Source of the DNA: Aedes albopictus
Lineage: Eukaryota > Arthropoda > Insecta > Diptera > Culicidae
DNA: 64,000 nt
Direction of reading: 5' to 3'
Assembly: GCF_035046485.1 (NCBI RefSeq)
Contig: NC_085138.1
Span: 292,312,256-292,376,255, forward strand
Part shown: positions 1 through 11,109 of the stretch, piece by piece
How the letters are laid out: the number at the start of each line of letters is the position of its first letter
Numbering within the stretch: position 1 is the first letter of the stretch
Notes under the pieces: generated by a model
What the model was told of the DNA's origin: nothing
Databases searched by the model: none
The model's input: the letters and a program-made list of their open reading frames with translations, nothing else
Position numbers and translations under genes: made by a program

Positions 1-613
1 TGAATACATCACCAGAAATTACGCGCCTGGATATTACAAAATTATTTGCTGTGAATGTTTACCGACCTGAAGTACAATGCAGTGCTAAAAAAAATCTCTT
101 AACGTGTGATGTTTGTCATATTCCGTGCAAGTTAAGACAAACCTATGTCGCATTGGATGTATTGTCACAACAAACACAGGTTTCGACATTGTCATTATGG
201 TTGCCCGATGGTGATTCAGTGTCCACCACCCATTTCCAGACACATAAATCATCCCAGGCTAGGACATTATTCTCAACCGTCTATTTCAATAACAACACCG
301 CAGTCAGCAGTTTTATTTCATTAGAATTTACTTTCGCACATGAATTGTGTTTGTTTACGATGGCCAGGCCCCGAAGTTCCTATCCTATAAATGGCTTTTC
401 AATAAATTTCAAATTTACGTCTCTAATTTATGTACAGTGTTTATCTCTCACTTTGTTTGCCGCTTGTTTGATTTATGACACTAGTGTAATGTACAATTTA
501 TTTCTCTCCTAATTCACTTATACAAATTTCTATCTCATCTGTTTTGGGTGCATTACTCTACTACGTGTGTGCTGTATTAACGATAAATTTTCGTAGCTGG
601 GGTTTTTATATAT
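1..613. other. 3' flank of the receptor gene, probable 3' UTR
   Basis: This AT-rich stretch lies just downstream of the receptor stop codon on the minus strand, so part of it is probably 3' UTR. AATAAA-type polyadenylation signals on the minus strand appear as TTTATT on the plus strand near 310 and 497. A 153-codon open frame on the plus strand (51-512) has no recognisable domain and looks like chance. No repeat was recognised here. Confidence 0.35.
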
Positions 614-2017
614 TTAAGACAATTGCACTAATTCACCTACACTATTGTGGCCGTTGGAGGCGGCATTCGATGCCGTTCGATTAGTCCCGTCGGTCGCTGT
701 TCGGTCGTTGTTGCAGTTTTTCGCATTGTTCCCACTGCTGGGGTGGTGGTTGTTGTTATTGTTATTGGTCACTAAGCTCCTTTGAACCACCGGTGGGCTG
801 GGATTCCGTGAGGACACGGTCGATGCAGCGGTCGTTGTCGTGGTGGCCGTCGTGGTCGGGTCGATCAACAGCCGATGCTGCACTTTCGATGTGGTCAGTT
901 GTGTTGTGTCGGAGTTGGTCCTCGTCCGGGACCGCTTCGGCATGACGCTGTTTTCTAATTTTAATTGGGCATTTACCTCGGCCCGGGCGGCACAGGTGCA
1001 GGCTTTGAGGAAACTTTTCTTAAAGTTCTCACTAAGGTACGCGTAGAGAATGGGGTTGATAGCCGAATTGATGTAGCCTAGGCAACCAACCAGGAGGAAG
1101 AGAATGATATCGAGCCGAGTACTGCAGGACCCGTCCGGGGAAGTAATTAAAGCTACCTGCGAAATCCAGTACGGCAGCCAACAAAGGATATACACGGTGA
1201 TTACGGTTAGCACTAGTTTCGTTACCTTCCGATGGGAACGCCGCTTTCCGCGTGATTTGTTGGTCGTTTTGGGGCCTACGTTACGAAGCTTGCGAATCAC
1301 GAGACAGTAAAATGTCATTATAAAGCATAGTGGCACAACAAATCCCAGGATGAGCGAGTACAGTGTGAACGTGTACCCTGGCATATGTTCGTGCGATTCT
1401 GGCCACACGATTTGACACGAGTAGCTGTTGGGTTGCAGCTGGATGATGTCGCCGTATATCATGATTGGCAACATGATTAGAGCCGAGGCAAGCCATGCTA
1501 GTGCTGAGACCACGCGTGAGACCAGCGGCGTCCGGTACTTGGGCGATGAGATATGGTGACAAATAGCTATATAGCGGTCGGCCGACATGATGAACAGAAA
1601 TATTGAAGAGGTGAACTGCGTAATCGACGTGCTAACCATGTAGGCTTTGCACATGGCTCCTCCAAAGACCCAACGCTTCATGTGCATCGTTGCTATCAGG
1701 AACGGAATACCGATCAGGAAGCACTCGTCCGCAATCGCCAGATTCAGAATGTACATGTTGGTCACCGTCTGCATGTTGGAAAACCGTAACACCACATAGA
1801 TTACCAGCGTATTGCCCATGACACCGACCAGACACACGACGGCATACAGTATCATGAACACAGTGTACGTGGTGGGCATATCCGTCGACGGACAGCTAAA
1901 GTTGCCACGAGGCATCCCTCCTGTATCATTCATGGCATCCAGCCCCACCTCACTCATCGACGTATTCTCACCGAACAAACCACCCGTAGTCAGAAAGTAC
2001 GTTAGATTAATATCCAT
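614..2017 (-). CDS. AstC-R: Allatostatin-C (somatostatin-like) receptor, class A GPCR
   Basis: This is a 467-residue seven-transmembrane receptor expected in the plasma membrane, where it would bind the neuropeptide allatostatin-C and signal through G proteins. The N-terminus has four N-glycosylation sequons (N4, N18, N30, N39). TM segments lie near 51-77, 87-109, 124-147, 166-187, 215-240, 265-291 and 302-327. Visible class A marks are GN (N69) in TM1, LAIAD in TM2, the C123-C201 disulfide pair, DRY at 147-149, CWLP at 279-282 and NPILY at 321-325. Cysteines at 340 and 342 could be palmitoylated. The cytoplasmic tail is low-complexity, Thr-rich at about 388-400 with six Asn at 418-423. The start chosen is the ATG at 2017-2015 (A at -3, G at +4). 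An in-frame stop lies upstream at 2057-2059, and the only longer in-frame start would be a GTG. The 7TM core resembles the insect AstC/Drostar receptors. Mosquitoes have two paralogues (A and B), and I cannot say which this is. Confidence 0.87.
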   Translation of the reverse strand: MDINLTYFLTTGGLFGENTSMSEVGLDAMNDTGGMPRGNFSCPSTDMPTTYTVFMILYAVVCLVGVMGNTLVIYVVLRFSNMQTVTNMYILNLAIADECFLIGIPFLIATMHMKRWVFGGAMCKAYMVSTSITQFTSSIFLFIMSADRYIAICHHISSPKYRTPLVSRVVSALAWLASALIMLPIMIYGDIIQLQPNSYSCQIVWPESHEHMPGYTFTLYSLILGFVVPLCFIMTFYCLVIRKLRNVGPKTTNKSRGKRRSHRKVTKLVLTVITVYILCWLPYWISQVALITSPDGSCSTRLDIILFLLVGCLGYINSAINPILYAYLSENFKKSFLKACTCAARAEVNAQLKLENSVMPKRSRTRTNSDTTQLTTSKVQHRLLIDPTTTATTTTTAASTVSSRNPSPPVVQRSLVTNNNNNNHHPSSGNNAKNCNNDRTATDGTNRTASNAASNGHNSVGELVQLS

Positions 2018-2027
2018 GTTGTTGCAT
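2007..2027 (-). promoter_or_regulatory. Upstream ORF overlapping the receptor start codon
   Basis: An ATG at 2027-2025 opens a six-codon frame that ends in TAA at 2009-2007, so it runs across the receptor ATG at 2017-2015 in another frame. Its context is weak (C at -3), while the receptor ATG has A at -3. Ribosomes would have to skip it to make receptor, which would dampen translation. This applies only if no intron separates the two in the mature mRNA. Confidence 0.45.
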
Positions 2028-3279
2028 CCGTTTCTCTTCACGCTCGATAAAAAGACTCAATTATCACGCCTCTAACCACTAACAAGTCTCCCCATTTAAA
2101 CATTCATCCCACTTTCAAACACTGCACCAAACTGAACTTCCTTTCGCCCAGCCTGTTGTCATCGATTCTACTGACTAAGTAAGTACTTCCACCGTTCCCA
2201 TTCGATCGCAAGGAGTGGTCAATAGTCAGCAACAGCAGCACGACAGGTGACGGGGCAACATTTCCCAGATGTCCTCCAGATGGCTGTCAACGCGGCGTTG
2301 GGCGCCAAGCGAGCACGAGAGCGAACGAGGGGGTGTGTTTCCTGCAAATAGAAAACGTAAAAAAACCGGGTCAGTGATGTTTGTTTGGTGCTCGAAAAAA
2401 TATGCATTCGCGAGCAGATATTGAGACTGGAAGTGGCGTGCACGCTGCGAATGTGGAACACACGTGGCCCTGCAGCACTGCGGTGGTAGATGGCTGCAGT
2501 TGTCTGTTGTGAAATGATTAAAAGTATGGGGAACTAATCGTTTCGGTGCATTAATAAATTGGGATATTATGTTTTTGTTTTAAGCAACGAATATATTTCA
2601 GAACAACCGCACAGTGAGGCAGAGAACCTTCACCTAAATCTCAATTATAGCGCAAGTCCAATAAATAACACTAATTGATGGTCATCTTAAGCCTTATCCG
2701 TTATTGATACTTTTTATCGCAAAATCATGTCTTTGTTGTTTGGGCGGATTTTCATTTTTGTTTCAATTGCAACAACCAGTAACAGTTGCAGTTTTATATG
2801 TGAACCAAAAAATGTCATTAGTCACATGGTTTCGGAAATATTCCAGGGTATCGTGGAAAAGGTTTTTCAAAACCAATCATTTTTAGCCATTTCCAGCATT
2901 TTTTGGCACATTGATCGCATCCCGCCGTGTCAAACTTAATGAATTTGTCATCGTCATCGAATCTTGACAAAATTTGCTATTTCGTGTATTTTTTAGGTTT
3001 TTTTTTTTTGAATTTCTTTATATTTGTGAATTTTAACTTAATGCTAATTCTTCACACAAAGTATTTTTTAGGCACATTGACTACATTCCGGGATCTTCCG
3101 GTCACCTGATTTCTTACGAGGAAGAGGCCTGTTTTTTTTTATTACATTTTGAATCAGCCTTGCGACATGTCAAACTACATGAGTTTATAAAACAAAACCA
3201 TTGAAGGCCAGTTCTAGCAACATGATCCAGATCTATGATATTTTTTAAAATTTACAAGTTCATCAATGCCACATTCATT
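2028..3279. other. Upstream region of the receptor, noncoding
   Basis: The proximal part (to about 2500) probably holds the 5' UTR and promoter of the minus-strand receptor, with two more tiny upstream ATGs visible around 2070-2110. No TATA box or splice site stands out. From about 2520 the sequence becomes AT-rich with poly-T runs near 3000 and 3130, and no gene or repeat family was recognised. Confidence 0.3.
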
Positions 3280-4634
3280 TATTTAGTTAACATCAAATTC
3301 ATGATAATACTGAATCAACATTTTGCCGCCATAATACTCGATTTGCAGCTGCAGCTCTCCAACGTCGGTCACGCCCAACACTCGCCAGATCACGCTCCAC
3401 CTGGTCCGCCCATCGTGCTCTCTGCGCTCCACGCCTTCTTGTACCAACCGGATGGTTAGCAAACACCAACTATGCAGAGTTGTTGTCCGGCATTCTTGCA
3501 ACATGGCCTGCCCACCGTATCCTTCCGGCTTTGGCCACTTTCTGGATACTGGATTCGCCGTAAAATGCAGCGAGCTCGTGGTTCATCCTTCTCTGCCACA
3601 CACCGTTCTCCTGCACGCCGTCGAAGATCGTCCTTAGCACCCGTCGTTCGAAAACTCCGAGTGCTTGCAGGTCCTCCTCGAGCATCGTCCATGTCTCGTG
3701 TCCGTAGAGAACCACGCTTTAGCAAGGAACCGGGGTAGACGAATTCTTCTACCACCTCGAAAGTATCCCCGTCTATCATAACATTGCTGCCAAGGCTTGT
3801 CCTGTCTCGCTCAGTCCCACCTACCAGAATGTACTTTGTCTTAGCCGCATTCACCACCAGTCCGACATTTGCTGCTTCACGTTTCAGGCGGATGTACAGT
3901 TCTGCCACCGTTCCAATTGGTCTAGCAATAATATCCATGTCATCCGCAAAACAGGCAAATTGGCCGGATTTCGTGAAGATCGTTCCCCGGCTGTTGAGCC
4001 CGGCTCGTCGCATAACACCTTCCAGGGCGATGTTGAATAGTAGGCAGGAAAGTCCATCACCTTGTCGTAGTCCCCGTCGAGATTGGAATGATCTGGATAG
4101 TTCACCCGAAATCCTTACGCTGTTCTGCACACCGTCCATCGTTGCTCTTATCAGTCTGGTAAGCTTCCCGGGAAAGCTGTTCTCGTCCATAATTTTCCAT
4201 AGCTCTGTGCGGTCGATACTGTCGTATGCCGTTTTGAAGTCGATGAACAGGTAGTGCGTTGGGACCTGGTATTCACGGCATTTCTGGAGGATTTGCCGTA
4301 CGGTGAAGATCTGGTCCGTTGTCGACCGGCCGTCGATGAAACCGGCTTGGTAACTTCCCACGAACTCATTTACTTTAGGTGAAAGACGGCGGAAGATGAT
4401 CTGGGATAGCACTTTGTAAGCGGCATACAAAATGGTGATCGCTCGAAAGATCTCACACATTAACTTGTCGCCTTTCTTGTGGATGGGACAGATTATCCCT
4501 TCCTTCCACTCCTCCGGTAGCTGTTCGGTTTCCCAGATCTTGACTACTAACTGGTGCAGACAGCTGGCCAACTTTTCCGGGCCCATCTTTATGAGGTTCT
4601 GCTGCGATACCGTCCTTACCAGCCGCTTTGTTTT
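3280..4634 (-). pseudogene. RTE-clade LINE reverse transcriptase, 5'-truncated (copy 1)
   Basis: The minus strand encodes the reverse transcriptase part of an RTE/JAM1-like LINE. Recognisable motifs are FIDFKTAYDSI (motif A), GLRQGDGLSCLLFN (motif B) and FADDMDI (the catalytic C motif), so the palm is present. The element begins abruptly near 4634 inside the segment just before the RT, as expected for 5' truncation by incomplete reverse transcription. The frame shifts near 4586. Downstream of the C motif, about 55 codons of the thumb region are deleted compared with the copy at 36396-38630, and the frame changes again. The 3' end carries a short A/T tail near 3280. No clear target duplication was found. 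Confidence 0.85.
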
Positions 4635-5282
4635 CGAGAAAGATCCTAAAAGTGTAATTCCATCTCAACTTTTTCAACGTTTAAAAAGTAGGGTAATTCG
4701 CCAACTGTTGAACGGTTAGTAGTGGCATTTTTGTTTTCGTTTGTTTTTCTGTGCATAATTTCACTTTAGTTGAAAAATATCCAGTGAACGTCTATATCCA
4801 CTCAGAAAGTTGTTCAACAGGGCAAACAGGCCAGAAAGTTGTTCAACAGGGCAAAACGAACCATGGAGTGGGAAGCGTATAAAATTGCTCTGACAGAATA
4901 TAATAAAGAAGTTAGAAGGTCGAAACGAATGGACTGGAGGCGTACATGCGAAAGCATTGAAAAGACTCCTGTTGTTGCAAGACTACAAAAAGCCCTCTCG
5001 AACGACCATGTTAACGGATTAGGTACTGTGAAAAGGCAAAATGATTGCCTTACTTTTAATGGAATTGAAACTTTAGAAGTAATGATGCAGACACATTTTC
5101 CTTGTTCCACATTCATTTATAAAAGTGATGGAAATGTTGCAGGAGACACAACTAGTGATGAAGAATCCAGGATGACTCCTCTACAAGAAACCACTGTCGA
5201 GAATTCTAATATTGATTTACAAATTCTAATATTAATTTACAAATTATGGAAAAACTTATTGATTACTACATTAAGTCAACAT

Positions 5283-5597
5283 CTCTCTCTCTCTCTTCTT
5301 GGCGTAACGTCCTCACTGGGACAAAGCCTGCTTCTCAGCTTAGTGTTCTATGAGCACTTCCACAGTTATTAACTGAGAGCTTCCTCTGCCAATGACCATT
5401 TTGCATGCGTATATCGTGTGGCAGGCACGAATATACTCTATGCCCAAGGAAGTCAAGGAAATTTCCTTTACGAAAAGATCCTGGACCGACCGGGAATCGA
5501 ACCCGTCACCCTCAGCATGGTCATGCTGAATACCCGTGCGTTTACCGCCTCGGCTATATGGGCCCTTCAAATTCAAGTCAAGTCAAGTCAAATTCAA
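5283..5597 (-). mobile_element. tRNA-derived SINE, Feilai type, inside the LOA-like LINE
   Basis: On the minus strand the head (from about 5575 down) is tRNA-like, with an A box around AGCCGAGGCGG and a B box GGTTCGATTCC. It is followed by the SINE body and a (GA)n tail that reads as (CT)n at 5283. The 13-bp repeat ATTAAGTCAACAT at 5270-5282 and 5598-5610 is its target duplication. Between the head and the right duplication lies a short TCAAG-rich stretch that other copies lack. A close full copy lies at 63299-63578. Confidence 0.88.
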
Positions 5598-5610
5598 ATT
5601 AAGTCAACAT

Positions 5611-5957
5611 ATTTGAAACAAAATCCTATAAACAATAGTCAGTTCGCTTATCAAACGGGGAAGTCGACTGTAACTGCATTACATACACTCGTTTCAAAAA
5701 TAGAGAAAACATTTGAAGCGAAAGAAATTTTGCTTGCAACCTTTTTTGATATAGAAGGAGCTTTTGATAATGCTTCGCATAAATCAATGACGAGAGCAAT
5801 GTTGAAGCGTGGCTTTGATATATGCATCGTGAGATGGATCTGTGAAATGTTATCAAAACGCGAAATCACATCCACGCTAGGTAGTGCATCCGTTTCCGTA
5901 AAATCCGTAAAAAGGTGTCCACAAGGAGGCGTACTATCGCCACTTCTATGGTCACTA
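5611..5957 (+). pseudogene. N-terminal RT palm of the LOA-like LINE
   Basis: This frame reads through a block matching the start of LINE reverse transcriptases, with AYQTGKST near the beginning, FFDIEGAFDNAS (catalytic Asp of motif A) and CPQGGVLSPLLWSL (motif B). The frame stops matching RT exactly where the TIR element begins at 5958, and the matching frame resumes at 8010 with the residues expected next. It is a broken half of one polyprotein gene, not a gene of its own. Confidence 0.85.
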
Positions 5958-8009
5958 CCCAAGTAACACAACTTGTTATATAACAGTTCAAATTACACAT
6001 TTAATACTAGCTCTGATGTATTTTTCTTGCATTTTTAACATAATATGGAACACTTATATAATCAAAACAGCGCAAAAAATGGCGGCTTATAAAACATCTT
6101 ATAAGTTATGCAAGATGTATGCCAATACACTTATAGTACTAATAATTTCTGTCCAGGTACTTTCCACCCAAGCCCTTGGTTGTAAATAAGCTATTTATCA
6201 TAATTGCCAACTATGAAAATACCTCTATAATGCAATCACTTTCATTAGTTGTTATAAGGTTATTTTCAAGTAAAACAGCTTATAGAATGCCTTACTATGA
6301 CATGTCATAAGCATTCGTTGGAATTAAGGTATTTGGAGGTGATATAACTTGTAGCATCCCATAATACAATACTGATAGGAATATGAGCTATGTACATCAA
6401 TACGTACACGTGTCGTATCAACGGACACAAACTAATATCATTGATAACCGCAACATCATAATATTTTTTCCAGATGATGAAGGCATGATGATCATTAAAA
6501 AACTATTCTGGTAATATAATTTGTCAAATGGCTATATTCAATTTAGGCGGTGTTTTTTCACATGCGCTGCTAGATTCATGGTGAAACTTCTGATTTTACT
6601 CCATCAAAATTCAAGCGCCGCTGAGTCATATTAAAAAATGTATATTAAAATTGTGATATATCTCTAAAATTCTCCTGAAAAACAATATGGCAGCTTTCCA
6701 TGAGAAATACAGTATCGGTTGAAAGTATTGAGAATGGTGAAAAGTTTCAACCATACTTATAGTTATATAAACTGATCATTCATTCGATTCACGTGTAATA
6801 ATGTTTAGGAAGTAATTTTCAGCCGAATAGTTAAAAAATAGAAAAGAAAATTATGTCAATTCGTGACGCTTTTTCATTTGTGTAATTATATTTTTAGGCG
6901 GCACTGTGATCTGAATATTTTCAATCTGGTGGGACACAGACCGCATTTCAAACCTAGTGTTTTGGTTGTAAATAAGCTGAAATTACGCCAAAATAAGTTT
7001 TCAATAACTATGTTGCAATAGATTGTAGATAAATTTATTATAACGGTAATAATACATCTAAATAACATCTTTCTAGCATGTTCATGAATATATTTTCGAT
7101 TTTGTTATGGAAAGATTTTTTCGACACCAAAATAACTTATATACAGCTTATCTTTTAACGTGGCTTAGCTGTATCTGTCAAATGTCAAAATATTGTTATT
7201 AGCAATTACGGTGCTTGTTTTGTCGGTGACGGTGATCTGCCGGAGTTTTTTCCCGTTTCCACGGGATTCCAGTTGGTCGATGACTTATCCGACCATCCCG
7301 TGTTCGGAGTAGTCTGCGGCGATATGTATGTATGGTTTTGCAGTTCGTGAAATTTTTGAGGCAGTTGTCCGGCTAGACCTACATTCCGATGACCATCGGC
7401 CGCCAGCAGCAGTTCCGGCATTTACGGTGACGCTCGATTAGCTACTATGGCTATACTAACACTTTTACGGTGACCGGAGTACAAGCTGTGTGGTATTACG
7501 TTGCAAGTTGAATCTGGATCGCAAATATTGCAGTAGCAGCGTCAACGAAACTGGCGAAAAAACGGCCGCAAAGGGTGCATCGTTTTAAGGAAAGGTTGAT
7601 GTGGCCACACTGATTTAAAATAGTGATTAAAATATGGTATGTGGCGATACGAGAAGTAATATTGATGGATACTTTGTTTTTTTTTTATAGAACTGCTGGT
7701 CGTCTGTTTACTGAAATCATTTTATATATGCTGACAAAACGAATTTCTTATCAGCGACAGCAACCCATAAAAACGAAACTAATCATAAATAAATTAACTT
7801 AATTTTGTTGATTCTGTAGTGCTATATAATAGTAAATAAAGCATATTTCATACGTTGCTGGGTCAAAATTATTGTTATTGATGTTTGTTTTTGGCCAACT
7901 CGATTTCAGCGTAATTATAACATAAGAAGTTGGCGGGTGCGCTTATAGTACTACTATAAAACATCTTCTATAATTTTTATTTCTGAAGATGTTTTCTGTG
8001 TTACTTGGG
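5958..8009. mobile_element. TA-flanked TIR element (CCCAAGTAACACA ends), 2052 bp
   Basis: The ends are inverted repeats, CCCAAGTAACACA on the left and TGTGTTACTTGGG on the right, flanked by TA at 5956-5957 and 8010-8011. Deleting the element plus one TA restores the RT reading frame around the SLVVDELL residues, so the boundaries are exact. Subterminal motifs with 'aaaacatctt' and 'cttatagtact' are also inverted between the two ends. No transposase frame is visible, so it is non-autonomous, probably of the TA-targeting Tc1/mariner-like kind. It shares ends with the element at 58391-61067. Confidence 0.88.
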
Positions 8010-8014
8010 TAGTA

Positions 8015-9688
8015 GTGGATGAACTATTAACAAATCTGAAGTCACAAGGTTTCGAAGTAATAGGGTTTGCTGATGAAATTGTTATAATTGTCCGAGGAAA
8101 ATATGACGATGTCATTACAAACAGAATGCAACGAGCCTTAGATTATACAATGCATTGGTGCGTATCTGAAGGGTTGGATATAAATCCTTCAAAAACGCAC
8201 ATAATTCCCTTTACAAAAAGGAAAAAGTTCAAAATTTCTGGTCTCCGTATGAAAGGAGCTTTAATGACACTTTCTAATGAAGTAAAATACATGGGAATCA
8301 TATTAGATTCCAAACTTAATTGGAATTCACACTTAAAACAGATCATAGAAAGGGCAACAAATGCCCTATGGATATGTAAGCGAACTTTCGGAAACAAATG
8401 GGGACTAAGGCCTGCTATGATTCATTGGATATATACGGCCATTATCAGACCTAGAATCATTTATGCTTCTTTAGTATGGTGGACCAAAACTAAAGAAAAA
8501 TGTAGTATCAAAAAGCTAGAAAAACTTCAAAGGCTAGCTACTGTTTGTACAACAGGTGCAATGCGCAGCACACCTACGAAAGCTTTAGATGCAATTTTGA
8601 ATCTTTTGCCACTTCATCAGTTCATTCAATTGGAAGCAGACAAAAGCGCGCTTCGTATTAAGCAATACAAATCTCTCCTTGACGGTGACATCAAAGGACA
8701 TTTAAGTATTTTGAAAGATATCAAAATTAATCCATTGATTACAGTCAACAATGACTGGATGGAAGCAAAATTCAATTTTGACCGTATGTTTAATGTGATA
8801 GAACCAGATCGTACTGTTTGGACCGTGGAAGGACCACATCTTCGACCTGGATCTATAATATTTTACACTGACGGATCGAAACAAAATGACCAAACAGGAG
8901 CAGGAGTAACAGGTCCTGGTGTAAATCTCTCAGTTTCAATGGGAAGATGGCCAACCGTCTTCCAAGCTGAAATACAAGCAATTTTGGAATGTGTTTCTAT
9001 TTGTTTAAAAAGAAAGTATAAACATACTAACATTTGTATATTCTCCGATAGTCAAGCAGCTTTATCTGCTTTGAAATCGTTTACATGTACATCAAAGATA
9101 GTATGGGAATGTGTTCTCTTACTTCAACAATTATGTATCAATAATACAGTCAATATTTACTGGGTACCAGGGCATTGTGGTATCGATGGTAATGAAAAGG
9201 CTGATGAATTAGCCAGGATCGGATCAAACCAACCATTTCTAGGGCCAGAGCCATTTTGCGGAGTCTCAAAATGTTCTGTCAATATGGAACTCAGGAACTG
9301 GGAACAAAAGATGGTGATTACGAACTGGGGGAATGCTGTTGCATGTCGGCAATCCAAAAAATTCATAATGCCTAATATATCGAATACACAAAAGCTTTTA
9401 CTCTTGTCAAAAAATGAACTGTGTTCGTACACAGGGCTAATTACAGGACATTGCCCTGTTAGATATCATCTGAAATTAATGGGCAAAGCTGAAAATGATA
9501 TTTGTCGCTTTTGTAAGGAGGATAGTGAAACCTCCGAGCATTTATTATGCAGTTGTCCTGCTCTTTTCAACAGAAGAGCGATTTTCTTTGATAAGGGACT
9601 TTTACAGCCCTTTGAAGTATGGTTTTTAAATCCAAGTAAGGTAGTGCGTTTCATACGGCACATTATACCTAGCTGGGATGATACCTAG
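8015..9688 (+). pseudogene. C-terminal RT, RNase H and CCHC finger of the LOA-like LINE
   Basis: This is an uninterrupted 557-residue frame that starts in the RT just after motif B. The catalytic C motif reads FADE (residues 18-21) where the family normally has ADD, so the second Asp is replaced by Glu. The RNase H domain (about 280-405) keeps D286, E319, D345, H387 and D397, so its active site looks complete. A CCHC finger follows (C497, C500, H509, C512). The upstream half is on the other side of the TIR insertion, so this cannot make a full polyprotein. Its openness suggests the LINE was young when it was split. Confidence 0.87.
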
Positions 9689-10057
9689 GTCTTGCGTTGA
9701 TGATTTCTGACACATAGAAATTAATCACCTTGACAAGGTACAATTAGTAAAATGGGTTGTGTATCACAAAAGATCAAATATGGTCGCAGTGATAATATAC
9801 CCGACAAAAAAAAAATATCCACTCATTCCCTATACTTTCCATTTAATTTTCTTGAATATGGTGGAACTTCATGAAGGTGAAAATTGAAAAACGCAGCTTG
9901 AACAGTTAAACTAATTTATTAGTGACTTGTCAGGATGACGGTAAAAGCTGGAATGAACAAAAATTACAAAACTACATATGCTTCGGTTGCTGTGATGTGC
10001 AAACCTTAGCAGTCAGCGAGTGCTAGATTTCTAACACCCCATCTCAATCGATGACTC

Positions 10058-10985
10058 CCCAACTAACAATCGCCAGCCGCAAACAAGCAAGCATGCTGAA
10101 TTGTTGCTTTATAATAGTAATTATAGCTGAACTAAAATTATGCTGTACACATTACTGTACAAATGCTATTTCAATTGAAAAGGTAGCCAATGTTCAAATT
10201 TTCGTATTGGTATTAACAATAATAATTTAAAACACTTTTCAAGCGTTTAATGATATTTTTATTCGACTCTCAGAAAATTCTTTACAGCATTGTTTAACAA
10301 GACTTTTTTATGCTTCTTGTTAAGTTCATGTAAAAATTAGCACATGTATCTGTATAATTTGTTTTTCACAAGTCAAATAAGCGCTTTCGTTCCATCATAT
10401 TTCGACTTAGAGCACGTGATGAAAAAACAAGTGTTTTTTACTGAACAACAGCTGAATTAATCTGTTGCTCAGTCGTTAACCATAATGTCTGAGCTAATTC
10501 ACCACTGCTGAATAGGAGTTGAAATCTGATCATTATTAAACCACGGGAAGTTTATGTTTTGATTTGAGCGCTGCAATTCATCATCTCTAGGATGGCGCAG
10601 ATAGGAAGGCATGCGGCTGGCAATCGACGGGTCTCGAGTTTGAATTTGTATTTAGGTAAATTTATGTGTAGTTATTATTTCACAATATTTGTTCACAGCA
10701 TTAAGTTCCAATCATAAACTCTCGTGGAAATTGAAAAATTTTGCATTTCATTTATTTTTAATCATTTTTGCTCAAGCTGAATAACAGCTTTACTATATAA
10801 TTGTAAAACGATTTAACAACAAACAGTTCAGTTGGTACACAACATTATGCTTTGTAGTTTCTCCAAATTTGTGTGAACAAAACCCGAACAAAGGTTGTGC
10901 CTGAAAATTATCCAAAAGTTATTCAGCATCATGCTGAATCAATTTGTCGTTAAGGTGCTTGTAAAATGAGTGATTGTTAGTTGGG
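10058..10985. mobile_element. 0.93-kb TIR element with CCCAACTAACAATC ends
   Basis: The left end CCCAACTAACAATC (10058) matches the right end GATTGTTAGTTGGG (10985) in inverse, and the match continues weakly through subterminal 'acaagca' and 'gctgaat' motifs. CTGAAT/ATTCAG words recur through the element. No long ORF is present, so it is a non-autonomous element. The flanks give only TC on each side, so the target duplication is uncertain. A tRNA-like stretch near 10588-10660 (A-box-like TGGCGCAG, weak B box) may be a decayed SINE inside it. The 232 bp before it (9826-10057) holds nothing recognised. Confidence 0.7.
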
Positions 10986-11109
10986 TCCAATCTTGCTCCT
11001 GAGGGACTGGAATAAACCAGATAAACTTCATCGCCTTCAGTGTTGCACACGTAGAGACAGTAGTCGCGGTTTGACCTTCGGAATCCCAGCTTCAGTAGAG
11101 TTGCGTTAA

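Larger units (their letters stand above)
4804..9814 (+). mobile_element. LOA-like non-LTR retrotransposon, 5'-truncated, split twice
   Basis: The element is bounded by an 11-bp direct repeat ATATCCACTCA at 4793-4803 and 9815-9825, a target-site duplication. It starts inside the linker between endonuclease and RT (frame from about 4839), continues with the N-terminal RT palm (5611-5957), and resumes after an insertion with RT C-motif, thumb, RNase H and a CCHC finger (8012-9688). The 3' UTR ends in an A-run at 9814. A SINE (5283-5597) and a TIR element (5958-8009) are nested inside, leaving roughly 2.6 kb of LINE. At the 5' junction a segment starting at 4804 is tandemly repeated with a 29-bp period. 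The combination of RT, RNase H and this finger fits the LOA/Loner group. Confidence 0.85.

Noticed and set aside
51..512. 153-codon ORF at the left edge
   Set aside because: No recognisable domain, composition like the flanking AT-rich DNA, and it lies in the probable 3' UTR of the receptor on the opposite strand.
2018..2041. Longer receptor N-terminus starting at 2041
   Set aside because: That codon is GTG, which is not a normal eukaryotic start. The first in-frame ATG is at 2017 and has a good context.
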